The translations under genes were made by a program, and so were the position numbers. The notes below the pieces were generated by a model. The model was not told the DNA's origin. It did no database searches and was given only the letters and a program-made list of their open reading frames with translations. Shown here piece by piece: positions 45,037-54,448 of a DNA stretch of 64,000 nt (position 1 is its first letter; each line of letters opens with the position of its first letter). This DNA comes from JADLGL01 sp963732865 (GTDB taxonomy: Bacteria > Pseudomonadota > Alphaproteobacteria > Rhizobiales > Kaistiaceae): the NCBI GenBank assembly GCA_963732865.1, contig CAVTBC010000002.1, positions 62,001-126,000 on the forward strand. The letters are read 5' to 3'.

Positions 45037-46182
45037 ATGATGCGCATGCAATTGTTTCGATCACAGGCGCGCCTGCCCAATGAGGTCTTTCTCGGGCTCG
45101 TCACCGACCTGTTCTCCCAAGTCTTCACCTTCGCTCTCATCACCGCCATCCTCGCCGGCATCGGTGGCTATGTGGCGATTACCACCGAGGATGCAACGAT
45201 GGCCGGCCTGGTCGTCGCCGGTGTTGTCGTCGGCATTGTTCGCGTCGTCAGCTCGATGCGCCAGAACGGGCGCTTCCGTCGTGATGGCATGACGCTGGAA
45301 CAGGCCCGGCGCTGGGAGCGTTGGTTCGGAGGGCTGACCTTGCTGTTTGCACTGCTGCTCGGATTGGCCGGCGCGCAGGCCCTCCTCAGCGACGAATATC
45401 CCTCGCAGATGCTCATGCTGACGGTGCTGTTCGCCTATGGGTCCGGCGTCGCCTCGCGTCTGGCGATGCGACCGCGGATAGCCAGCGGTGCGCTGATCAT
45501 GACGGCCCTGCCGACCATCCCAGCTCTGGCTTCGCATCTCACCGCGCCCTACGTCCTGATGAGCTTTGGCTTCCTTTCATTCCTGGTCGGCGGGCTTGTC
45601 ATCGTGCGAAAGAACTATGCCGCCCTCATCGAGCAATTGCTGACGCGCCATGAATTCGCGCGGCTGGCTCGCTATGATTATCTGACCGGCCTGCCCAATC
45701 GCCTGATGCTGCGCGAACATCTGGATCACGCTCTGGCCGAAGGAAGCCGTGGGCCGATCGCACTGCATCATGTCGATCTTGACCGCTTCAAGGAGGTCAA
45801 CGACACGCATGGCCATCCGACCGGGGACACGCTGCTGAAAGAATTCGGCCAGCGCCTGCAATTGCTGCTTCGCGAGGGCGACATCGCAGCGCGGGTAGGC
45901 GGCGACGAGTTCGTGGTGCTGCAGGTCGGCGCCAATGGCGTGGACGAGGTGGAGCGCCTCGCCCGCCGCATCGTCCGGGAAGCGCACACGCCATTCGCGA
46001 TCGGCGGACAGCTCGTTTCCGTCGGAGTCAGCGTCGGCACGGCATTGGCGCCCGAACATGGCAGCGAACTGGAAGAACTGATCGCCAGCGCCAACTCCGC
46101 CCTCTACCAGGTCAAGGAAACCGGCCGCGACGGCTTCGCGATCTACGGACCGCTTGATCCGGAAGCGAAGCTCGCCGTGTAG
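45037..46182 (+). CDS. Membrane-bound diguanylate cyclase (GGDEF)
   Basis: The 381-residue protein has six predicted N-terminal membrane helices (residues about 20-190), such as VFTFALITAILAGIGGYVAI and YVLMSFGFLSFLVGGLVIV. A GGDEF domain follows. The domain starts at YDYLTGLPNRLML, has HHVDLDRFKEVNDTHGH and an intact GGDEF at 288-292. The inhibitory I-site RxxD is present (REGD) five residues before it. It should make cyclic di-GMP with product inhibition. It is convergent with the lectin gene, with a hairpin between them. Confidence 0.92.
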   Translation: MMRMQLFRSQARLPNEVFLGLVTDLFSQVFTFALITAILAGIGGYVAITTEDATMAGLVVAGVVVGIVRVVSSMRQNGRFRRDGMTLEQARRWERWFGGLTLLFALLLGLAGAQALLSDEYPSQMLMLTVLFAYGSGVASRLAMRPRIASGALIMTALPTIPALASHLTAPYVLMSFGFLSFLVGGLVIVRKNYAALIEQLLTRHEFARLARYDYLTGLPNRLMLREHLDHALAEGSRGPIALHHVDLDRFKEVNDTHGHPTGDTLLKEFGQRLQLLLREGDIAARVGGDEFVVLQVGANGVDEVERLARRIVREAHTPFAIGGQLVSVGVSVGTALAPEHGSELEELIASANSALYQVKETGRDGFAIYGPLDPEAKLAV

Positions 46183-46216
46183 CGGGCGGGCTTGGTGCTA
46201 CAGCCGCAAACGCGAA

Positions 46217-46240
46217 AAGGCCGGCGCTGACGCCGGCCTT
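46217..46240. terminator. Hairpin between convergent cyclase and lectin genes
   Basis: A perfect ten-base-pair stem (AAGGCCGGCG with CGCCGGCCTT) closes a four-base loop. On the minus strand it is followed by TTCGCG, with TTTT including the stem end. It lies between the stops of two convergent genes, so it can serve both. Confidence 0.65.
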
Positions 46241-46281
46241 GCTGACTCAACGGCTCTCGTGGAGCGAGCGCCGGGCGATGC

Positions 46282-47271
46282 CTACTCCCAGGTGGTGTAG
46301 GTGATCGACAGGATGTGCAGCAGCGCGCCGATGCTATCGACCGAGAACTCGCTGATGCGGCCATCATCCGTCTTCATGCAGACGTAATTGCCAGCGGCGA
46401 TCGCCGTCAGGGGCACGGGCGTTGTCGAGAATGCCGCTGCCGAACATCCGGCATAGCCACGCTGCGATCCATCGGTGAAGGAAATTTGCGCGCCATTGAT
46501 CGGACGAAGCTGCAGATTGATCAGGTCGGGCGCCATGTAGTTGAGGTCGGCGCCGGCCAATCCGATCGTGCCGTTGTCCATGTTCACCGAGAAGGGCGCC
46601 GACAGAGTGAAATTGCCGGACGCATGCACGGCGGGCGGCGGCGGTGGCGGCGAGGACGGCAGGAGGATGCCCGACGCCAACGGAAACACCGGCAGCAGAT
46701 CATGTATCACCACGGTAATCCGCCATTGCTGGGTGGCGTTGTTCTGGAACGGCCGGGTGACCATGCGCCATTCATTGGTGCTGTCCTCATAGGCGTCCAG
46801 ATAGCGGCCGCTGCTGACCTGCTGCATGTAATTGATGCCGCCGCCGAGATCGGTGACGAGCCATTGCTGCGTGGTGTTGTTCTGTAGCGGCCGGGTGACG
46901 ACGTTCCAGTCATGGCCATCGTCTTCCCAGGCATCCAGATAGCGGTCGTTGCTCAGCTGCTGGAAGGTGTAGACGTTGCCGGAAACATGGGTCATCCGCC
47001 ACAGCTGCGTGTTGTTGTCCTGGTAGGTCCAGGTCACGGCTCGCCAGTCATAAGTGTCGCCTTCCCAAGCGTCGACATTGCGTGCGCTACTCACCTGCTG
47101 GATGCGGACGACATCGGCGGATGCGGGCGACGCCATCGCGAACGACGCGACGGTTGCAAATGCGGCGCCGGCGAGAACTGCTCTGATCGACTTGGCGGCG
47201 GCAGTTGACCGTCGCTTTCGCGTTGCGGCGGTCGTCGGACCGTTCAAGCGTTCGTTTTGGTTGCTGGTCAT
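46282..47271 (-). CDS. Secreted ricin-type (beta-trefoil) lectin-like protein
   Basis: The 329-residue product has a long basic leader with a signal peptide ending near SPASAD. Three related repeats of about 42 residues follow: VRIQQVSSARNVDAWE, YTFQQLSNDRYLDAWEDD and NYMQQVSSGRYLDAYED. Each has a QxW element (TQLW, TQQW, TQQW), the signature of a ricin beta-trefoil lectin. A proline linker (SSPPPPPPAV) leads to a second domain with GYAGCSAAAF, NYVCMKTDDGRISEF and a C-terminal ITYTTW. The start at 47271 has GGGAG upstream and is preferred to one at 47328. It probably binds carbohydrate at the cell surface or outside the cell. Confidence 0.8.
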   Translation of the reverse strand: MTSNQNERLNGPTTAATRKRRSTAAAKSIRAVLAGAAFATVASFAMASPASADVVRIQQVSSARNVDAWEGDTYDWRAVTWTYQDNNTQLWRMTHVSGNVYTFQQLSNDRYLDAWEDDGHDWNVVTRPLQNNTTQQWLVTDLGGGINYMQQVSSGRYLDAYEDSTNEWRMVTRPFQNNATQQWRITVVIHDLLPVFPLASGILLPSSPPPPPPAVHASGNFTLSAPFSVNMDNGTIGLAGADLNYMAPDLINLQLRPINGAQISFTDGSQRGYAGCSAAAFSTTPVPLTAIAAGNYVCMKTDDGRISEFSVDSIGALLHILSITYTTWE

Positions 47272-47447
47272 TGCCAAAGACTCCCTTCGGGCGTTGCTGA
47301 CCTCGAGGCCTGGGGCGTTCTGACGCAACGGCGCTGAACCTCACATGAATGTGAGGTAGCGGCAATCTTACGCTCTATTTGCGCAGTTGGCGCGTGCCTT
47401 GCGGCCGTCTTTTGCTATCAACCGGTCGCGGGCGCCGGCGAATTAGT

Positions 47448-50300
47448 TCAGGCAAGAGCGCTTCGGCGCCATTCTAACTTGCCGAGCATTTTACGGATCT
47501 CGTTACCCGGCCGCGGTGCGCTGAACAGCATCCCCTGCACTTCGCTGTACCCCATCTCGCGCAGCACCTTGAGTTGATAGGGCGTCTCGACGCCCTCGGC
47601 CGTGGTGCGGATGCCGAGGCCCCTCGCGAGGCCAACGACGGCGCGGACGATGGCAAGACTTTCGTCACGGTGACCGAGGTCCTGAACGAAGGACTTATCG
47701 ACCTTGATCTTGTCGAAGGGGAATGAGCGCAGATAGCTGAGCGACGAATAGCCGGTGCCGAAATCGTCCATCGCGATGCGCACGCCAAGACCGCGCAATT
47801 GATGCAGCGTCTTCAGCGTCTCTTCGCTGTCCTGCAGGAGAAGGGACTCGGTGATCTCCAATTCGAGCCGCGCCGGCCGGATCTGCGAGGAAGACAGGGC
47901 GCTCAGAACGATGCCGGCAAGGTTGCGGCTCTTGAATTGCGTGGCGGACAGATTGACGGCGACCTTGACCGGATCGGGCCATGTTGCAGCTTCGGCACAG
48001 GCCCGGCGAAGCACCCATTCACCGATCGGCACGATGAGGCCGGTTTCTTCGGCGAGCGGAATGAAATCATTCGGCTGCACCATGCCGCGGCTTGGATGCC
48101 GCCAACGCAGCAGCGCCTCGAACCCGGCGATCTGATCCGTCGCCAGATCGATCAGCGGCTGATAGTGGATCTCAAGTTCGTCGTGAGCCAGGGCCTGGCG
48201 CAAATCGAGCTCAAGCAGGCGGCGGGTCTGCAGATCGGTATCCATTTCCGGTTCGAAGAAGCGGTAGATGCCGCGACCGTCGGTCTTGGCACGGTACAGC
48301 GCCATTTCGGCATTCTTGAGGAGCGTGTCGGCGTCGATGCCGTGATCCGGCGCGAGGGCGATGCCGACGCTGGCGCCGAGCGCGATCTCGTTGGCGTCAA
48401 CGACACAAGGCCGACTCAGCTTGTCGACGATCCTCGCCGCAAGCCTGGCAGAGGCGTTCGCGCGGTCGAGGCCGGTGAGGATGACGGCGAATTCGTCGCC
48501 CGAAAGGCGGGCGACCAGCGTGTCTTCGTCGACGGCCGCAAGGAGTCGTTCGGAGGCGAGCTTGAGCAAGGCGTCGCCGACGGGATGGCCGAGCGCATCG
48601 TTCACGCTCTTGAAGTTGTCGAGATCGACACAGAGAACGCCTATGCCCTGGCCGGGCGGCAGGCCGGCGAGAGCGTCGGCCAGCCGATCCTTGAACAAGA
48701 CCCGGTTCGGCAACATCGTGAGCGTGTCGTGGAAGGCCATGTAGGTGACCTCCGCCTCGGCCCGGCGCCGCTCGGTGATGTCCTCATGCGTGGTCACCAG
48801 CCCGCCATCAGGCATCGCTGCATGGCTGACGAAGATGATGCGCCCGTCGTCGAATTCGAGCATGAACTGGCCGCCGCCGCCGGCCAGCGCTTCGGCCTGG
48901 CTGGCCGATCCCTCCGCCGGACGAACTCTGTCGGCAACATATTCGCCGATGCGGCCATAGCCGGTTCCCGCCGCGAGCAACTCTTCCGGCAAGCGGTAGA
49001 TCTCGGCGAAGCGCCGGTTCCAGACGACCAGCCGGCGCTCGCGGTCGAACATCGCAAGGCCATGCCGCATATTATTCAAGGCCGCGTCGAACCGGACATT
49101 CTGCGTTCCGAGTTCGGATTGTTGCGCGATCAGGGTCTGGTTCTGGCGCTGGATAGCCTCGTCCGCCATCCGCTTTTCGATGAGGCCGGTGCGGAAGACA
49201 TCGACGGCACGCGCGAGGTCGCCGATTTCGTCGCTGTGATCGGTGTGTGGCACGGGGTGATCAAGGTCGCCTTCGCGCATGCGATTGACGACCCGCATAA
49301 GCGACCGCGAGCGGCGACGGAAAGAACGCGCCGTCCCCCAAATCAAGAGGGCGGCAACGAGGTAGATCCCGCCAGCGACTTCCAGCTCGCTCCACATCTG
49401 GCCGTTGAGATAGGCGACGCGATTGAGGAGGAGGACATCCAGGGCCTCCGTCGCGCCCTGCCAGAAATCGGACAATGCCAACTGGAACTGATTGTAGCCG
49501 GCGGCCAGGGCATCGAGGCTGGCCTGGTCCGCTCCGATCGGCATCGTGGTTGCCGTGGTCATGAGTTGGCGCGTCGCCCGATTGAGCGCCGCCTGCGCGG
49601 CGCCGAGCCGGGCGGTCAGCTGCGTGTTGAAATTGAGCGCGTCGGTGGCAGCAAGGCTCTCGGCCAGGAGATTACTGGCGCGCTCGAAGCGCTCCAGCGC
49701 AGCAAGGCGCTCGGCCTCGCTGCCGATGCTCTGCAGGTCGGCATAGAGGACGAGCGCAGACTGGGCGATCTCGGGAATGTTTCCCGAAACGATTTGGACC
49801 GCATGCAGCGTGTTGAGATCCGGGTCGACGCTGAGACTGGCGTTGTCGGCGATGCGTGCGATGAAACTGCGTCCGGCATCGACGGCGCCCGAGCCGCCGG
49901 CAAGGCTGTCCTGAACGAACCGCAGGCGGTGAAAGGCGGTGCCGAGGATATCGTCGAACTGCGCCCCGGCATCAGCGAGAGAAACGAGAAGGCCGGGCGT
50001 CGGCGCGCGGCCCGCCAGCGACGCCTGATAGATGGGCCAGACGTAAGGCAGATAGGCGATGCCGGCCTGCTCCTTCTTGGCGACCGCGATGTCGTCGAGA
50101 TTGCCGGCGACGAATTTGTAGCCAAAGAAGAAGACCAGGGCATTGCCGAGCAGGACAACGACGAGAAACGTCACCGACAGGGACGAAATCCGCCGCCATC
50201 CGGCCAGCCGCCCGGGCGCGCGGGCTCGACCGTTACCGGCGAATTTCCCGGCGGCCCCGCGGGCCCGGCCTCGCAGGCCTGTGTTGATATCATCCGACAT
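47448..50300 (-). CDS. Membrane-anchored GGDEF-EAL protein with HAMP and PAS domains
   Basis: The 950-residue protein has an N-terminal membrane helix (LSVTFLVVVLLGNALVFFF) and a large periplasmic helical sensor. A second helix sits near residue 315 (IYLVAALLIWGT), followed by HAMP and a PAS fold (LNNMRHGLAMFDRERRLVVWNRRF). The cyclase motif is SGDEF, a variant that can be active, and the I-site is lost (DEDT in place of RxxD). The EAL domain is complete: EALLRWRHP, DDFGTGYSSLSYL and KVDKSF. It can therefore degrade and perhaps make cyclic di-GMP. It is divergent from the CHRD gene. Confidence 0.93.
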   Translation of the reverse strand: MSDDINTGLRGRARGAAGKFAGNGRARAPGRLAGWRRISSLSVTFLVVVLLGNALVFFFGYKFVAGNLDDIAVAKKEQAGIAYLPYVWPIYQASLAGRAPTPGLLVSLADAGAQFDDILGTAFHRLRFVQDSLAGGSGAVDAGRSFIARIADNASLSVDPDLNTLHAVQIVSGNIPEIAQSALVLYADLQSIGSEAERLAALERFERASNLLAESLAATDALNFNTQLTARLGAAQAALNRATRQLMTTATTMPIGADQASLDALAAGYNQFQLALSDFWQGATEALDVLLLNRVAYLNGQMWSELEVAGGIYLVAALLIWGTARSFRRRSRSLMRVVNRMREGDLDHPVPHTDHSDEIGDLARAVDVFRTGLIEKRMADEAIQRQNQTLIAQQSELGTQNVRFDAALNNMRHGLAMFDRERRLVVWNRRFAEIYRLPEELLAAGTGYGRIGEYVADRVRPAEGSASQAEALAGGGGQFMLEFDDGRIIFVSHAAMPDGGLVTTHEDITERRRAEAEVTYMAFHDTLTMLPNRVLFKDRLADALAGLPPGQGIGVLCVDLDNFKSVNDALGHPVGDALLKLASERLLAAVDEDTLVARLSGDEFAVILTGLDRANASARLAARIVDKLSRPCVVDANEIALGASVGIALAPDHGIDADTLLKNAEMALYRAKTDGRGIYRFFEPEMDTDLQTRRLLELDLRQALAHDELEIHYQPLIDLATDQIAGFEALLRWRHPSRGMVQPNDFIPLAEETGLIVPIGEWVLRRACAEAATWPDPVKVAVNLSATQFKSRNLAGIVLSALSSSQIRPARLELEITESLLLQDSEETLKTLHQLRGLGVRIAMDDFGTGYSSLSYLRSFPFDKIKVDKSFVQDLGHRDESLAIVRAVVGLARGLGIRTTAEGVETPYQLKVLREMGYSEVQGMLFSAPRPGNEIRKMLGKLEWRRSALA

Positions 50301-50500
50301 TTTCGGGGCCGGCTGTTTCCCTCAATTCGCCACGCTTTGGACGCATGCTCCTTAAGGTTTTCCTCAGGCCCGTTGCTTAGACCAGCCGTTGCAGGCGTAT
50401 TCTAAGCGTAGCGTAAGCATGCTGTTAATGCGGCCGGGGCAAAAGCCGGCGGCGGACGCGGACGAAGTTGAAATCACAAGTTGCAATACGGGAAATAATC

Positions 50501-50941
50501 ATGCCACGCAGACCGTCGCTTCTGATTGTACCGGCGCTGTTCACAGTGATGCTTGTGGCGGCTCCGGCCTCCGCCGAGATCGTCAAGTTCGAGGTTGCCC
50601 TTTCGGGAGCCAATCAGGTGCCGCCGGCAAATACGCCCGGAACCGGCATTCTTGTCGCGGAGTTTGACACGGACACCAATCTTCTCAGCTGGACCGTGGC
50701 TTATGAAGCGATGACCGGTCCGCCGACCGCGGCCCATTTCCACGGTCCCGCAGAGCTTGGCGAGAATGCGCCGGTAGTGATCCCGCTACAGCCGCCGCTG
50801 ACCAGTCCGATCGTCGGCCAGGCTGTCCTGACGGACGAAGAAGCCAGCGATCTTCTCGCCGGCCACTTCTATCTCAACATTCACTCGGCGGCGTTTCCGG
50901 GCGGCGAGATCAGGGGCCAATTGGTGCCGCCGGCCGAATAA
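50501..50941 (+). CDS. CHRD domain protein
   Basis: The 146-residue exported protein has a signal peptide ending near PASAEI and one CHRD domain. The CHRD pattern includes FEVALSGANQVPPANTPGTG, LLSWTVAYEAMTGPPTAAHFHGPA and NIHSAAFPGGEIRGQL. CHRD domains occur in secreted and cell-surface proteins; bacterial roles are not established. The ATG at 50501 is preferred to one at 50468. It is convergent with a two-repeat secreted protein on the other strand. Confidence 0.9.
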   Translation: MPRRPSLLIVPALFTVMLVAAPASAEIVKFEVALSGANQVPPANTPGTGILVAEFDTDTNLLSWTVAYEAMTGPPTAAHFHGPAELGENAPVVIPLQPPLTSPIVGQAVLTDEEASDLLAGHFYLNIHSAAFPGGEIRGQLVPPAE

Positions 50942-50967
50942 GGGCACGGCCTCGGACGTCGGGCCGC

Positions 50968-51885
50968 TCAACCGGGATTGGCCGTTATCCGCAGCTCGGT
51001 TGCCTGTCCGGCGGTTTCGCCATAGGTGCCGATCCAGATATCGTATCGCCCACTGATCGGGCTCTCGATCACGGCCAGCGGGTTGAGATCGCCGCCGCTG
51101 TCGTCGTCGCAAATCCAATTGCCTTCCGGATCGCGGATGACCAGCGTCGTGTCGTAAACCGACAGCGCCGCGATGATCAGCGGCGCCGTTCCGGCGGTGT
51201 AGTTGATGCCCAGAACCGGCGCGTCGGAGATGAAGCCGTCGCAAGCGGGACCCAACGCGCCCGGATTGATCGGGCCGCCCGATACGGCATTGACGATCTG
51301 CGGGTCGGGCGAGAAGCCGGCGGCAAGATCGAGGACGCCGAAGGCGGGCGGCAGCGTGTGATCGGGAGTGCTGGTCGGCGTGTTCAGCGCCAGGAAGGCG
51401 AGATATTGCGGCCCGGTGCCATAGGCCGAGACGTAGAGCCGGGCGGGCGCGCTCTCGCCGATGGCCTTGGTGGCGACCCAAATGGCGTAGTCGCCGACCG
51501 GCGGCTCCTGGATGCTGACGGCTGGGTTCTGATCTCCGGCGTCATCATTGCAATACCAGCCGCCTTCCGGATTGCGGACGACAATCGTCGTGTCTTCATT
51601 GGCGACGATCGAGATGATCAGCGGCGCGCCGGTGCCCGAATAGCTGAGCCGGAAGTTGGGCGCGCTGCCGATATAACCGGAACACTGGTCGCCGAGCGCG
51701 GCGGCATCGATAAGGCCGCCGGCGACGACATCGACGGTGAAAGGATCTTCAGCAAACCCCGCAGCGAGCGCGGTGGTGCCGTCGGTCGGGTCGAGGGTGG
51801 CATCCTGGGCGGCGGCCAGATTGGCGCCGAGCCCCAGCAGCAACGCCGCCAGGGCAATACGCGTCGGTACTCTCATCGAACTCAC
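50968..51885 (-). CDS. Secreted two-repeat protein (PPC-like units)
   Basis: The 305-residue product has a signal peptide (ALAALLLGLGANLAAAQ) and two units of about 135 residues. Each unit has the pattern AGFxxDPxxVxxxxGG, then CxGxIxxAP, TTxVxRxPEGxWxCxDD, and a final YxIWxxTxG. The second unit has DPEGNWICDDDSGGDLNP and YDIWIGTYGE. The same unit makes up the larger protein just upstream. The folding pattern resembles bacterial pre-peptidase C-terminal beta domains, and the two cysteines may form a disulfide. Some relatives carry a loose S1-peptidase label in databases, in my recollection, but no catalytic triad is visible here. Confidence 0.75.
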   Translation of the reverse strand: MSSMRVPTRIALAALLLGLGANLAAAQDATLDPTDGTTALAAGFAEDPFTVDVVAGGLIDAAALGDQCSGYIGSAPNFRLSYSGTGAPLIISIVANEDTTIVVRNPEGGWYCNDDAGDQNPAVSIQEPPVGDYAIWVATKAIGESAPARLYVSAYGTGPQYLAFLALNTPTSTPDHTLPPAFGVLDLAAGFSPDPQIVNAVSGGPINPGALGPACDGFISDAPVLGINYTAGTAPLIIAALSVYDTTLVIRDPEGNWICDDDSGGDLNPLAVIESPISGRYDIWIGTYGETAGQATELRITANPG

Positions 51886-51943
51886 TCAATTCCTTGCTCG
51901 GCCGCCCAGGGAGGCGTGCGGCCGGATGACGAAACAACAGCGA

Positions 51944-54239
51944 CTACCGGGTCGTAACCTCGGAAATATACAGCGTCGCCGGCTGCGTTGCCGAAGCACT
52001 GAACGTGCCAATCCAGATTTCATATTGACCCGATGCAGGGGCCTCCATCCACACGGACGGATTGGCGCTGGCGCCGGAATCGTCGTCGCACAGCCATTCC
52101 CCGTCCGGCGTGCGGACCATCAAGGTCGTATCCGCGCTCGAACTCGGCCGACAGAATGAGCGGCCAGGCGCCCGCCGTGTAGGTCAGCGTGACCGTGGGC
52201 GCGGCCGTGACGAAGCCGACGCAGGCCGCGCCGCCGATTGACGCCGCGTCGATCATGCCGCCGGCTGCGGCGGCGACCGTGGTGGGATCATCGCTGAAAC
52301 CCGCCTCCAACGCGACCGCACCGGCCGTCGGCGCCATCGTTTCGTCGGCCGCGGGTCCGCTCGCCGCCGAACTTGCCGGCGGCGGGCCGCTCACCGGAGG
52401 CGGTGGCTGGGGGGTGACGAAGACCGGGCCATCCGGAAGCGGCGGGCCGGAGAGCGGTGGCGGCCCGGACTGCGGCGGCGGGATGCTCGGGGGCGGAAGC
52501 GACGGCGGAGGCGGCTCGCCGAGGCGAGGATCGACCGTGTCGGAGATGTGCAGCGTCGCTGCAGCCGTGCCGCCATTATAGGTTCCGACCCAGACGTCAT
52601 ATTGGCCGGCAAGAGGATGGTCGAAACCAATGGCCGGATTGAGATTGCCGCCATTGTCGTCGTCGCAGATCCAGTCGCCATTAGGATCGTTGATCACCAA
52701 GGTCGTATCGGCATCGGCCTCGACCCAGAAATAGAGCGGGCCGTCGCCGGGCTGATAGTGGATGCGATAGTCAGGCGCCGCGGCGACATTGCCGACGCAG
52801 CTTGGGGCGGCCGTCGCGGCGTTGATGTCGCCGCCAGCTGTCAGATCAATGCCAAGCGGATCAGGCGCGAAGCCTTGCGCCAGATCGACCTCACCGAAGG
52901 TCGGCGTCAGGCTCCAGTCGATGCCACCGGTCTGGTCACCATTGCCGCCAGGACCGCCTTGCCCGGTGATGAAGAGCGTCGCCGCCTGGCCGGGGCCGGC
53001 GTCATAGGTGCCGACCCAGATATCGTACTGCCCGGAGTTGGCGGGATCGAAGGTGATCTGCGGATTGAGGTCGTTGGTGTCGTCATTGCAGAACCAATTG
53101 CCGTCGGGGTCGGCGATGACCAGCGTCGTGTCGGCCTCGGACATGACATAGAAGGTCAGCGGCCCGTCTCCGGCGTCATATTGAATGCGGTAGGTGGGCG
53201 CGCTGGTGACGAAGCCGGCACAACCGGTGGCGATCGGCGAGGCATCGACATCACCGCCGGCGGTGACATCGACAACTTGCGGGTCGGGCGCGAAACCGGC
53301 GCTGAGGTCGATCGCCCCGAAGGCCGGATCGAGGTCCCAATTGAGGACGCCGCCGCCGAAGGGCTCGGTCTCGGAAAGGTAGAGGGTGGCGTCCGCGGTC
53401 GGGCCCTGATCGTAGGTGCCGACCCAAATGTCGTACTGCCCGGAGGCCGGGGCGTCGAGCGAGATCGCCGGGTTGTAGCCGCCGCCGGAATCGTCGTCGC
53501 AAATCCAATTGCCGTTCGGATCGTTGACGATCAACGTCGTGTCCGCGGCCGAGGCGACCGAGATGAAGAGCGGGCCATCGCCGGCGCTGTAGTTGAGGCG
53601 CATATCGGGCGCGGTGGTGACGAAGCCGGTGCAGCCGTCGCCGGTGCCCTCGGCGGAAACATTGCCGCCGGCGACGAGATCGAGCGTGAACGGATCGGGC
53701 GCGAAGCCGGTGGTGAGATCGAACGTCCCGTAATTGGGATCGAGGTGCCAATCGAGGGCGCCGGGCGGGGGCGGCGCCGCCTGCTCGGCGATCGATAGCG
53801 TGGCGTCCGGGAATCCGCCCTGGCTATAGGTGCCGACCCAGATGTCATATTGTCCCGCCGGCGGGTCGTCGATCTGGACCATCGGATTGAAATTGCCGGC
53901 GGAATCGTCGTCGCAAATCCAGTTGCCGTTCGGATCGTTGACCACCAGCGTGGTGTCGGAATCGGATGCAATCGAGAAGATGAGCGGCAGGCCGCCGGGC
54001 GTGTAGAGAACACGAAAATCGGGAGCATCGGCGATGAAGCCGACGCAATTGCCGCCAAGCGTGCTGGCATCCTGGGCCCCACCCGCTTGAAGATCGACCG
54101 TGTAGGGATCCGGCTGGAAACCGCCGCTGACCAGTTTGACCGATCCATATGTGGGGCTAAGGGTCCAGTCTTGCGCCTGGGCGGCGCTTAGGCCGAGCAC
54201 CAGAGTCGAGACGGCGACGATCGCGATCTTGCGCAACAT
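51944..54239 (-). CDS. Secreted five-repeat protein (PPC-like units), one frame break
   Basis: Corrected for one extra base near 52139, the product has 764 residues. A signal peptide (STLVLGLSAAQAQ) precedes four units of about 135 residues. Each has GFxPDPxxxDxxAGG, CxGFVxxAPxxRxxY, ADTTLVIxDPxGNWxCDDD and GQYDIWVGTY. A long proline-rich linker follows (PPPPSLPPPSIPPPQSGP) and then a fifth, divergent unit. In that last unit the frame shifts at AEF, after which ADTTLMVRTPDGEW and YEIWIGTF are restored in the +1 frame, ending at the TAG at 51944-51946. Uncorrected, translation ends at 52020 with a nonsense tail. Function unknown; probably a surface or matrix protein. Confidence 0.75.
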
Positions 54240-54448
54240 TTCATTCCTCCCGGGCCAGGCGGCTTGAGCTATCGCAAAACTCGGTTTGCCAAGCCGACGC
54301 TAGCATGGTCAAGAACAACCGAACAACGGCGGCCAAAACCGAGATTGGCGGGCCGCGCTCCGAATTCATTGAAGCTTCGCGGCAAAACACTAGATTATCC
54401 CTGCTGCGGACTAACGACGCTCACCAGAACCGAGGGAGACAGGAACCG

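Noticed and set aside
47799..50405. 868-codon plus-strand open frame
   Set aside because: It mirrors the GGDEF-EAL gene on the minus strand, whose motifs are all intact. The plus frame has no domain and a composition typical of GC-rich antisense frames.
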